Below the pieces are notes generated by a model. That model was not told where the DNA came from and did no database searches. It was given only the letters and a program-made list of their open reading frames with translations. From Telopea speciosissima (Eukaryota > Streptophyta > Magnoliopsida > Proteales > Proteaceae), in the NCBI RefSeq assembly GCF_018873765.1, contig NC_057922.1:16691563-16755562 (forward strand): a DNA stretch of 64,000 nt, given 5' to 3'. Shown piece by piece: positions 47,608 through 58,500 of the stretch. The stretch's first letter is position 1; each line of letters opens with the position of its first letter. The position numbers were made by a program, and so were the translations under genes.

Positions 47608-48665
47608 ATGGAAGTGCCATCTTCGGGGGCACCGAAAAAGGTGATGGTTATCGCCGACCCAACGCGTGAGTCGGCGATTGCACTTCAATGGGCTCTTTCT
47701 CATGCAGTGCTTGAGAAAGATGAGCTTTTCCTCCTACATGTAGAACAACCAGTTTCATGGCGTGCCACATTCTCTACCTTCCTTAGAAAACCTTCGTCGC
47801 CAGTTATCATGTCCACCGCCAGCAACTCTTCATTGGAAGCCAATATTGTTGGGGGAGATACTGATTTTCTTGATGTAATGAAGCATGCATCTGAGGTTGC
47901 TCAACCCAAAGTTAAGGTTCATATAGAGAGGATTGAAATTGATGGAAAGGATAAGGCCTCTACCATTCTCATGAAGAGTAGAATGCTTTCCATTGACATC
48001 CTTGCCATTGGCCAGCGTCGTAGTCTCTCCAATGCCATATTAGGGTGAGAGCTTCAATCACAAGGTTATTACATTTCTATGGTAAATGGAATCGACGAGT
48101 CTACGGCTGTGTTTGGTATGCATTCTTGGAATAGATTTTGGGTCTAGAATTTCATTTTGAAACCTAATTCTTTTCTATTTTCTCGCTTCAGTAGACATTC
48201 TAAACCGAGAAGAATCTATTCCAAGAGTGTATATCAAACACAACCAATGATTTTATAATAAAGAAGGATAATTAATAATTTTGAATTGGGTTAGTGTGGC
48301 CTCTGCATGTGCGTGGGGGTCAATAAGAACACATGCGTTGGCATCATGGTGCGAGATTTTCCACCTTTTCATGAGGGCAGGGTGGTTAAGAGGAATTATA
48401 ATGATACCACATATATTCTTTTTCCCTTTATAATTACAAGTATCCTCCTCTGCTGAATCTAAATTCCCTGTTCTGATTTGCTTCTTATGTGATTAACAGA
48501 TGTAGACGGAGTGGAGGGTCTACAAGAGGGACAAGAGGGATAGATACAGCAGAGTATTTGATTGAGCACAGTAAGTGCACATGCGTTGGAGTTCAGAAGA
48601 AGGGCCAAAATGGAGGATATCTTCTTAACTCCAAGAAACACAGAAATTTCTGGCTTCTTGCATAG
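47608..48665 (+). CDS. Universal stress protein (UspA-like / adenine nucleotide alpha hydrolase-like), two exons
   Basis: Exons 47608-48044 and 48500-48665 join in phase 2 (TTAGG|GTGAGA donor, TTAACAG acceptor) to give 200 residues. The UspA-type fold begins at about residue 10 with KKVMVIADPTRESAIALQWAL. The C-terminal exon encodes DTAEYLIEHSKCTCVGVQKK followed by GQNGGYLLNSKKHRNFWLLA at the terminus, a tail I recognise from a plant USP-like subfamily. The glycine-rich nucleotide-binding loop of ATP-binding USPs (GxxGxG) is not evident, so ATP binding is doubtful. Function is unknown beyond the family. A start further upstream would run through the GTG repeat and has no ATG. The intron is largely MITE sequence. 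Confidence 0.88.
48105..48246. mobile_element. MITE in the stress-protein intron
   Basis: The left end ggctgtgtttggtatgcatt and the inverted right end ggttgtgtttgatatacact, each followed by cttggaatagatt, are long TIRs. GGCTGTGTTTGG ends suggest the PIF/Harbinger group, but the 3-bp TSD is not clear. Confidence 0.65.
48290..48393. mobile_element. MITE of the TCAATGAGA/TCATTTCACCCC family, copy 5 (partial)
   Basis: Has ggggtcaataagaacacatg, cgttggcatcatggtg and agggcagggtggtta in family order. The right end is missing. It lies in the same 455-bp intron as the element at 48105. Confidence 0.5.
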
Positions 48666-49119
48666 TACATAAATGATCAATTAATTCGGTTTGAGAGCTC
48701 TCTATGACACTGGGTTTCTGCCATGGTTTGGGTTTCATTCTCCTACCAAAAAAAAAAAAGGGTTTCATTCAGTTCACTGGTGGTTCTAAGATCACCCATT
48801 TTTGTTGCTTATTGGAGTTAGCAGAGAGAAATAGTTTACTTTGGTTATATGGTTTGCTAAATCAAGTTACCATTTTCCATGTATTTTAGTGAATGAACAG
48901 GTTTACTAATGTGTATTTTGCATTCTTTGTCCCTGTCCTTCACTCTGCTATGGTTCAATGGTTTCTTATTTTCATATTTATGTTTTTTCTCTCGAAAAAC
49001 CAATAATTCTAGTGTAAATATTCCTAAACACAACCATGTGGAGTGGAGAATGGTTCTGATTTGCAGAGATTACTCTTATATCTTTTAGGAGAATCTTTAA
49101 GGTAATTATGGGATCATAT

Positions 49120-49190
49120 GGTGGATTACATTATGACCCTCCTCAAATCCTACAGTGGCAAGAGCCTCGTGCACTGGTTACACCCTTTCC
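49120..49190 (+). mobile_element. Au SINE, 3' fragment
   Basis: Only the 3' part remains: tatgaccctcctcaaatcc, then agagcctcgtgcactggtta and caccctttc. No promoter boxes. Confidence 0.7.
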
Positions 49191-49621
49191 AAATTGTTAG
49201 GAACCATTGCAACAAAATTGAGCGAAATGGCGTTGACAATCGAATCTTAGAACCAGGATTCATTAACTGAACTCCGTATAACAAATTGGGAATAGAAAAT
49301 GAATCAAATAAATCTATGAATCTAGCAACCATGGACTCACCCCACAAGATTTTTTCCTTCTGAAAAACAATAACGAATTTTGTTGCGAGGATTGAATGGA
49401 GGAACCAAAAGAGAACCCTGAATAAATTTTGCTACCGACTTAGAAGAAAATGAAGAAATTAATGCCTCATTGATATGTATGCCAGCGAAACTCCTCACAT
49501 GAAAAAACCTTGTGACTGAAAAGCTTGGAATTCACCCATGAATTGCAGATAAGATTATATGGACAACAAAAGTTCCATTGAATGAGTGATTTTATTTTTT
49601 TATTTTGGGGGTGGGGGTGAA

Positions 49622-50056
49622 TCACAGTTCATCACGCATATTTTCTATTGGAACCTCCACATCAGGAACTACATTTTCATGAACATAAACTAAATTTATG
49701 GCGTCTTCTGCAGTTCGAGGTCTCATCCCTCCTTGTCCAACCATTCCTGCCTTGATGGCAGCAGTAAGCTTTCTCTGCAACTTGAGCAGCCCAATACGTT
49801 TTGAGACAACATATAGAACAGCACAGGAGAAGAGGAGAAACCCTACCACAACTATCAACCTATCCAGATAATATTCCATGAGTTATTCCAAGTAGGTGCC
49901 AGTAGTAAAAATAGTAAATAAAATTGCTTAAACTTCTTCACCTGTCAAGGACATCCTGGCGTTGCATTGTTGAGAGTAGATTCCGAGTCCTCATAAGCAG
50001 TGAGCGATGTCCCTTATATTCACTTTCTGCCTTCTTTAATACTCCTGTTGATTCCC
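49622..50056 (-). CDS. SEC20: Vesicle transport protein SEC20, last two exons
   Basis: Minus-strand exons 50056-49942 and 49859-49622, joined in phase 2, encode the SNARE-proximal segment (KAESEYKGHRSLLMRTRNLL, then STMQRQDVLDR) and the membrane anchor (LIVVVGFLLFSCAVLYVVSK). The charged C-terminal region ends ENMRDEL. Sec20 is a Qb-type SNARE of the ER that acts with Ufe1/Use1/Sec22-type partners in Golgi-to-ER retrograde transport; its C-terminus is luminal, and yeast Sec20p ends in HDEL. The terminal RDEL here would fit an ER retrieval signal. The upstream exon boundary is TTGTTCAG (phase 1). I could not find the N-terminal exons within 50057-50815 or among the elements beyond, so they lie outside the window or the locus is a 3' fragment. 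Confidence 0.85.
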
Positions 50057-50815
50057 CTGAACAATCCAGAAAATTTATTGTTAGTTCTGGCTCCAGGCAG
50101 AAGATTTGCTCAATCATCAATTACCAATTATATCCTTAATTTACCAGTTAAGATTATACGATTAACTTCCTGAGAAAAGCTTTATCCCTCATGAGAAAGA
50201 GAGAGAGAGAGAGGGTTGGGGGATGTGCAGCGCTACTCACAGGTCCCTGTAACCGTTTTCGGTAGAATAATTGCATGAATAATTCAAGTGGATGTGTGAA
50301 TGCCACTACAGTCATTACTGTTCTCAAGTGATTGGTGTTAATGCATGCCTGGTTTAAGAAATTTAACCTAGTAAACTCAACTTGTTTAGCAGAGTCCACA
50401 GATGAGCCCATGCAGTCACAAACGACAATGCAGTAATGCACAAGATAAAACTGAACTGACAATGGAAGTTTAAACTCTACTAACATTGCCAACCAAGTTT
50501 ATGTCTTGAACAGTTTACACTATCCTTAACTGTCGTTACAAATAAAATTGTGTCCAATCTTATCAGGTGGCATGGCAGAAATAGGGGCACATAATAGTTG
50601 GTTCTCCGAAAGCTTTGATGGGACTGAGATTCTGTATGCCAATGTCATAATACAAGCCTACTAGAATAAGATAGATGGGGGTTACAGTCATTGTAACTGC
50701 TTTCTTTTCTTTTCTTCTAAGTTTAGTTTTAAGCAGTCTCCCATTTTGATGCAATCCCGGATTCGAAAACCCCGATTGGAATCGTTATGGGCCCACATGA
50801 ATAGTAAAAAACTCA
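50057..50815 (-). other. Presumed SEC20 intron, no exon found
   Basis: Minus-strand reading shows no segment resembling the SEC20 N-terminal half. Contains a short GA repeat at 50199-50213. Transposable-element sequence starts at about 50816. Confidence 0.4.
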
Positions 50816-51699
50816 AATCAAGGGCTTAGTGGCAAAACAGTAAATATTCTTAATTTATAAGAGAGTGGCAACTTGATAAATAAATGGAATCTTAAATGAT
50901 TACTAAGTTATAAAGAAAGAAGAGGATAGAATAGGGATAAAAGTCTCAAGGAGGGAAAAGTGGGGATAAAGGCAAAAGGGAAGATTATTAATGGAAATTG
51001 AGGGAATAAATAAAGAATCAAAACATATCATGGGGGACGGGGATGTAATCTTCTACATTGGATCGAAACAACAGGAAGAAGATAACGGAGGACTTCAAAT
51101 GGAAGAACTCCTTCACAACAGCTCCTTTCAACTGGAAGTTTCAGTCGAACAGTCTGTCCTTCCTGATGTCTGAAGATCTACCAGAATATACCCAAGAGAT
51201 TAGGCAACAACAGAGAACCGGCTACATGAAATGATTCCCTGTGGCAACCTCAGAACCAGCGGTGATCCCTGGTTCACTCTCACAGTAGGGGAATGATTTG
51301 GATGAGAGATTCTGGTTTCGGGTTGTTTGTCAAAGGTAACTCAAACCCCCAAATATGAGGTTGAATAAAGAGTTTCTGAGGGAGATCTAAACTTCCATTT
51401 TGTACTCCATAAATCCTAAAAATGGAAAAGGGAATAGGGAAGCAGAAAAGAGAGAAAGAAAGAAAGAGGTAAGGAGGACCTGAAAGGAGAAGGCAAGAAT
51501 CTAGAAGACATTTGCCCCTGTGCTATGTCAAACCAGCAACTGAAACCAAATTTTCAATTCTATAATTCAATTATACTTCCAATCATTGGGACACATGTAT
51601 AAATTAAAAAAAAAACAAAAACATTTACCAATGGAAACCTAGTCAATTAGGAAATAAGCTCTTCCCTAAAATAAAATAATTGCTACCCACTATAAAATA

Positions 51700-51850
51700 A
51701 AATAAATGCTAACTGCGTGGTTCTGCGCCGACACAGGACCACTGAGTTTCACCCTAATGAAATAAAAATCCCATTCAGACAGATCCCCTGACGCTCTCAT
51801 TGCCCCTGTGCTGGTTCAGGCGTTACACAACTAGACAGCGATCTCTTCCT
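51700..51850. mobile_element. MITE inserted in the left gypsy repeat
   Basis: About 140 bp (with gttctgcgccgacacaggac, cgctctcattgcccctgtgc, agacagcgatctcttcc) is present here but absent at the corresponding point of the right repeat (55305-55335, ccataaaataaataaaagat). Related to 27222-27400. Confidence 0.55.
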
Positions 51851-52140
51851 AAAATAAAATATTGCTCCTATGTAATCTACGCCTTTGACCAAAACATCGG
51901 GTTGGACCTCTGGCATCTCGGCTTGGGTCTCCAAAGCGGGTTGTGCCGGTCCAACCATATCAATGCTACTGCATCAAGTCTTCTTTGAAAAGTACTTGAC
52001 TCTGTCGAGTTTGGATGGGGACCAACGATACCACTGAGTCAACTCGTTGAAGGAAAAATGAGCCAATGGTACACTAGAGCTTGATGGTTGGAAGCTCCTT
52101 CGCGGGAAGAACCTTCATCTCGATCCCACCGTGATTGAAT

Positions 52141-52430
52141 TTGAATTGATGTCCTTTCATTGATTCCTCCTAAAGATTTCATTTCAATTGGAATTTGGTT
52201 ATTCACAATGTAAGATGATCCCTGTTAAGCATCCATGGCTGAAATGTTAAAGCGCTCAACTCATAATTGGTAAATTTGTAGGTTCAATTCCTGCTGGATG
52301 CACGCCAATGGGAACGTTCAATAAGTCTATTGGAATTGGCTCTGTATCAATGGAATCTCATCATCCATACATAACGAATTGGTATGGTATATTCATACCA
52401 TAACATATGAATAGTAAGAACTAGAATTCT
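52141..52430 (+). other. Nuclear insert of plastid DNA (rpl23-trnI-CAU-ycf2 region)
   Basis: This stretch reads as plastid inverted-repeat DNA: the spacer with ttcattgattcctcctaaag and tttggttattcacaatgta, the trnI-CAU gene, then the downstream spacer with ataagtctattggaattggc and tctcatcatccatacataac. Several differences from the plastid sequence as I remember it show that it is a decayed nuclear copy. Both sides are gypsy-relic sequence. Confidence 0.85.
52229..52302 (+). pseudogene. trnI-CAU: trnI-CAU pseudogene (plastid origin)
   Basis: 74 nt from GCATCCATGGCTGAA to the acceptor end CTGGATGCA, with the CAU anticodon region (caactcataattgg) and T-loop (ggttcaattcc) still recognisable. Substitutions in the D arm and anticodon stem relative to the plastid gene, plus its nuclear retroelement context, argue against function. 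Confidence 0.85.
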
Positions 52431-54503
52431 CATAGCCACAATGTTGTACCCTTTTATCAAATAACCATGGTCTTCCAAGAAGGATGTCACACATCTTTAG
52501 AGATAGGATGTCACATTGCATTGTATGGATCAACCCCCAATAGAATATGTGAGCAAACACCTTTCATTGATTTTTTAGGTTGGTGTTGTACACCCAGACA
52601 ACTTTGTAGGGGTTAGGATGTGTAACGTATCTTCAAACCAAGCTTGCAAGCGACATCTTCAATAACGACGTTGGTACAACAACCATTGTCGATTACTAGA
52701 GTGCATCGACTGTAGTTGCATTGTACTTTGGTATGGAATATACTATCGCGATGTTAGCCATCCTCGTTAGATGCCTTGTGTGTAGCCAAAAGTGGACGAA
52801 GAACGTAGCAATACTACGATGCTCTATCACTATCACAATCATCGACCTCACTAGGTTCACGCTCATGCTCTGCCTCTAAAAGTACTACCTCGTTTCTCCA
52901 TTACTCTTCTGAAGAAATAACCATGAATTCTTCCAGACGGCTAGGACATTAAGTAGAGAAATGTCTAAACCCCTTGCATATAAAACATTGTATCTTAGCC
53001 CATGACTTCAAATGAGGTCTGTCGGAACCACACTGAGGTAGAGAATAAGGACTATTTGGCCATTAGGATGCCATAGAAGAACCACTAGCCTGTGGCTTAC
53101 TGAACGACTTCTCCAGTTGAGAATGTTGCTTGCTCGAACTATCACCTCGGGGGAAAGTGGTTGTAAAAGTCCTTCGAGTGTAGGGCCACTTAAGACTCTC
53201 TTCTACCTGATAAGCTACTTGTACAACGTTCTCCATCATAGGCAGTAGACTTGACACTAGTGCAACACTGATCTGAGGATGTAAGCCATTGCAAAACTAT
53301 GCCGCCAATAATTCTTCATCACACTCAAAATCAGATCGAGTGTAACTAATAAAAACTAGCCACATACTCCTAAACAATCATGCTATCCTGTCTCAATTGC
53401 ACGAACTTGAGGTGCACACGCTGCTTGTAGACAGTCGGCAGGAATCTTCAGTTCATGGCTTTGCTCATCTCACCCAAGTAGTGACTATCCTAATGCCTTG
53501 AGTTCGATTCTGTTTCTGATACTTGATCCACCAGACTCGATCTGTGCCCTTCAGTTTAGCCTCCAGAAAAAGAATTTTTCTGGGCTCAGTCAACTCATAC
53601 CATCTGAAGAGTATCTATAAACTATGAACCAAATCAAGGTACTGTTCCGAGTTGTTATCCCCGTAAAAATTGAGGACGTCCAACTTCCCTCCTTTGTCAG
53701 CTCAAAAAAGATCATCATGTCGTCCATCCCCATATGGTGGTGTCGGTGTTGTAAAATGAGAGGGTGATGGTGTTGTATAATGTGGCAGCAGTGGTGGTGA
53801 TGAGGCAATGTGAAACTGACCATGTGGTGCTAAGTTGGAAGAATCCCTAGACTAAATGAGACACTTTCGCTCAACTGAAGCTACCGATTTGTAAAATAGA
53901 AGCTTGTAGAGATGACATCATGAAATGAATGGAAGAGACTCTGGAGTTGAAACCATCAACACTAGTGGCGAGATTATCAACCTGGTCTGTGAGACGAATG
54001 ATGTCAGCTTTGTTTCCTCCTTGTGGGAGTTGAGCTACTGAATAGCTTCACTAAGCCCTTGATTTGAGTTTATCAAGGGCTTAGTGGTAAATCAGTAAAT
54101 ATTCCTAATTTTATAAGAGAGTGGTAACTTGGTAAATAAATGAAATCTTAAATGATTACTAAGGCATAAAAAACGAAGAGGATAGAATACGGATTAAAAT
54201 TTAAAGAGGAGGGACAAACATGGAATGGAAATAAATAGAGGGGATGAGTGGCAATAAAGGAAACGTGGAGGGGTATTAATTGGAGATCGAGAGAATAAAT
54301 AAAGAAGCAAAACATATCCTAGGGGAGGGGGATGTTGTCTGCTACCTTAGACGGAAAACAAAAGGCGGAAGATAATGAAAGATTTCGAATGGAAGGACTC
54401 TTACACAACAGCACCTATCAACTTGAAGTATTAGTCGAACAGTCCTTCCTTAGATTAGGCAACAACAGAGAACAAGAGACCTGAAGTGATTACCTGCGAC
54501 AAC

Positions 54504-54785
54504 CATAGTACTAAAACTCGCGAAATTTCGGTCGAGATATCGAATATTTCGAGTATCTCGACCTGTCCGAAACGAAATGCAAGTCCGAAATGAAAAATGC
54601 AATATTTCGAATATTTCGGAAATTTCGGTCATCTCGTTTCGAAAATTTCGGAAATCTCGGACATTTTTGGCATTTTACACCCACAGAAAAATACCATATT
54701 TCGACCGAGATTTCGACGAAATTTCGGTATCTCGGAAATTTCGGTCAGACCGAAACACCGAAACAAAACGAGATTTAGTACCATG
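54504..54785. mobile_element. 282-bp hAT-type MITE rich in GAAATTTCG, perfect 8-bp TSD
   Basis: Flanked by GCGACAAC at 54496-54503 and 54786-54793. The left gypsy repeat has the unoccupied site (tgtggcaacctcagaacc near 51242). Terminal inverted repeats are catagtactaaaactcg and (inverted) catggtactaaatctcg. The interior is a quasi-tandem series of GAAATTTCG, ATTTCGG and TCTCGA words that read almost the same on both strands. Non-coding. Confidence 0.85.
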
Positions 54786-55345
54786 GCGACAACTTGCAGA
54801 ACCAGTGGTGAATCCCTGGTTCAATCTCATGGTAGGGGAATGATTTGGATGAGAGATTCTGGGAGCGTTGTTTGTTAGAGGTAACTCAAACCCCCAAACG
54901 TAAAGCTGAATAAAGAGTTTCTGAGGAAGATTGGAACTTCCCTTTTGTACTCCTTCGTTAATGCTAAAACAAGGGAAGGGAATAGGGAAGCAAAAAAGAG
55001 AGATAGAAGGGTACTGAAGAGAGGAAAGAAAGAGGTAAGGAGGACCTGGAAGAGGAAGGCTCAGATTTGCAGAGAAGTACGAAGAAGAATGAACAAGGAC
55101 ACTGACTTGCAATAAGGAAGAGGGAAGATTAAGAGAGAAGGAAACGGCAGCCAGCAGGCCTACGCCACACCACAGAAACTCAAAACTCCAATCGTTGGGT
55201 CCACATGTAAAAATAAGAAGAAAAAAAAAACACTAACAATGGAAACCTACTCAAATAGGAAATAAACTCAAATAAGAAACTAAAAAAAAACTCCTACGTA
55301 ATTTACCCACCATAAAATAAATAAAAGATTGGTCCTATGTAATCT

Positions 55346-55543
55346 TGTTGAATAATGTACACCAGAATACCATTGGGGTTTTCTGGTCCTTTTACAGTTG
55401 TTTCTTTGTATTCATGTACCTCCTAGTTAAGTCGGCTAAGCTAGGGGTATTTTGGACTTTATGCCGTAATTCCTTATAAATACATAGGCTTGTGTGATCA
55501 CATCGATCATTCAAGCATTCTCCCATATTCTGTTTTGTGAACA
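55346..55543 (+). repeat. 5' LTR of the copia element
   Basis: Starts TGTTGAATAATG and ends TTTTGTGAACA; the AATCT duplication lies just before it and the primer-binding site just after. Confidence 0.92.
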
Positions 55544-58500
55544 TGGTATCAAAGCCAAATTCTCTGATCTAGGTTTTCAAAACTTCCCCTCCATTATTCT
55601 TCTTTCGCTTCTCCTCTCTCTTCTCTTCCCTTCTATCTCCTCCCTTGGTTCTCTCCATCCACTTTAGGGCAGCTCTAATGAGGTGATCTTCTGATCTACA
55701 CCACTTGAGATCGATAGCTGCTGGTTTCACCTTCTGCGATTTTTTGGATTTCTCCACTTCTTGAAGATCGAGCCTCTATTACCTTGAGGATTGTTTCTTA
55801 CTTCTTGGAGATTCATATTAGCAACCTTGGACAGCAACTATCAAAGGTGTACACCGACAACTGAAGACAATCCCTCATAAATCGATATCTCTTTCAGGGT
55901 TTTTCAAAACCCTGACTCCAATCGATTTTTGGGGTTATAGGTTTCTGATCTTGCTGATTTTCGGAGGGTTTGTTTCTTCCACTTCAAGGAGCACTCGACA
56001 TTAATTTCAGCAACTTTTAAGTGTTTTGAAGACCCCTAACCCCAATCAATCTCCTCTTTCAGGGTTTTTTCAAAACCCTACGCCATATCAATTTTTGGGG
56101 ATAGGGATGCTTGCTGCTGCTATTTTTTTCAAGGAAGTTTCTGCTGCTAAGAGGGTCTCTCGACCTCATATTCAACCTCTACTTCTGGTTTTTTTGCATA
56201 GCTTCTACTCTCACCATGCCAGACTCCGAAATTACCTCGGCTACTTCTGGAGGTGATGGTCAGTCCAGGACTGAGTTCCTCCCTTATGCTGTGGCTATTA
56301 AACTTGATGGTTCCAACTACCTAATGTGGGCCAGATCTCTCTCTTTGACTATGGCTAGAAGAGGACTTACTGGCCATCTTACTGGCACCTCTACACAATC
56401 CCTTGATGAGGGCCCCCATCAAACTTGATGGAATGCTACTGATGATATGGTTATGTCCTTCGTTCTGAACTCTATGCAACCTGAACTTTCTAGTCAGTAT
56501 TTACTTCTTGACGCAACTACACAAATATGGACTGCTGCCAAGGAAAAAAATGGACAATTGGGGAATGATGCACAGGTTTATGAGATCAGGAAGACACTCC
56601 ATACCACTACTCAGAAGGAGTTGTTAGTCGCCAAATATTATGCTGCCCTCAAGAGCTTAAGGCAATAATTGGATCACTACTCTCGTTTTCAGCCTTCTAC
56701 AGCTGCCGACATTGCTGCCTATCGAAAGTATGTGGACCAGATTCGAGTTTATGATTTTTTGGCTGGTTTTAATGCTGAATATGATCCAATTAGCATGCAA
56801 GTTCTTGGTAGGGTTCCTTTTCCCACATTGGAGCAAGCCTTTTCTTTTGTTCATACTGAAGAGACACGTCGGGCTACTATGATGTTGACTCCTACGGTTG
56901 AGAGATCAGTCCTACAGGCTGCTGGTTCCAATTATACTCCAACTTCTGAGAGTATTGCTTCTGCTGCTGCCCCTGCAAAAGAGCCTATAAAGTGTGAACA
57001 CTGCAACAAATCATATCACACTAAGGCTCAATGTTGGAAATTACATGGGACACCCATTGATTTTGAGGCCAAACGTGGTCGTGGTAAAACTAAAAACAAG
57101 GCTAATCATACTGAAAGTGTAGCTACAGCCCCCACTGCTGAAACTGGTCTCTCCCAGGAAGAACTACTGGCTTTTAGGAGTATGTTACAGACTTCCGCTG
57201 CCTCTACTACATCTGCTGCCAGTTACTCCACTCCATCAGGTTCCTATTTTGCCCATTCAGGTATTTCCTTTGCTGGTCATTGTGCATCAGTTGTCTCCAC
57301 TCCATGGATCATAGACTCCGGTGCCACTGATCACATGACAGGTTCTTCTAGCCTTTTGCATACCTATTCTCCTACTTCTGGCAAGGATAAAGTTATAGCT
57401 GATGGATCCCTCTCATCTATTTCTGGGAAAGGATCCATTAGTTGTTCCCCTTCTCTTTCCTTGTCTTCTGTGTTGCATATTCCCAATTTCACTACTAACC
57501 TTCTATCTATTAGTAGTATTACAAAAAATCTGAATTGCAAAGTGACATTTTTTCCAACTTATTGTGTCTTTCAAGAACTGGAATCGGGGAAGACGATTGG
57601 ATTGGGTAAAGTGCATGGTGGATTGTACCTGCTTGATGGTGAACCTCTTGCTACGAAAGCATTACCTTCTCAGCTCTGTCAGCTTGCATCTTTCTCCTCT
57701 GAATTACATTATTGGAATATGTAATCCAGAATACCGAGGGGGTATTTTGGTCCTTTTGGGGGTAGTTTAATTCTTATGTCATTAGGTCTAGGACACCCCC
57801 CCTTAGGAACTTTATTACATTTATTTCCAGTATTAGTAAAAAATTGTAATAAGGAAGATTTCTTTTGTGAGCCTTGTGTCTTGGCCAAACAGACACGTTC
57901 AAACTATCCTATTTCTAATAAAAAGTCTTCTTCTTTATTTCACTTGGTTCATACTGATGTGTGGGGTCCTAGTCGAAAAGCTTCTATTTCTGGTCATCGA
58001 TGGTATGTCACTTTCATAGATTGTTAGTCCCGATTCACTTGGGTCTACCTGATGCATACAAAAAATGAGGTTTTTACATATTTTCAGCATTTTCACAAGT
58101 TGGTCCAGACCCAATTTAATGCCTCTTAAAGTCTTGAGAAGTGACAATGGGACAGAATATATGGAAGGTCAGTTCCAAACATACCTTGCTGCCCATGGGA
58201 TTTTTCATCAGACCAGTTGTGTTGACACTCCAGCCCATACTGGTGTGGCTGAGAGGAAAAATCGCCATCTCTTGGAGGTAGCAAGAGCACTGATGTTTAC
58301 CCGCCATGTCCCATCTTTTTATTGGGGCGATGTTGTCCTCACTGTGGCCTATTTGATTAATAGCCTGCCCAGTTGGGTTATTGATTCCAAATCCCCTGCC
58401 GAGCTATTACTTGGCTCTTACTTGGCTCTTCTTCTTTTGTTGTTTCCCCTAGGGTGTTTGGCTGTGTTTGTTATGCCAGGGATACTTGGTCCCCTGGTAA

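Noticed and set aside
23532-50056. A functional cluster linking PSB28, TH2, the stress protein and SEC20
   Set aside because: The products act in different compartments and pathways, and plant gene neighbours are usually unrelated; nothing in the sequence ties them together.
52229-52302. Functional tRNA-Ile gene
   Set aside because: It is plastid trnI-CAU with substitutions, embedded in plastid spacer DNA inside a retroelement relic.
54577-55112. Open frames of up to 145 codons around the GAAATTTCG element
   Set aside because: They are produced by the repeated words of a non-coding MITE and purine-rich gypsy-repeat sequence.
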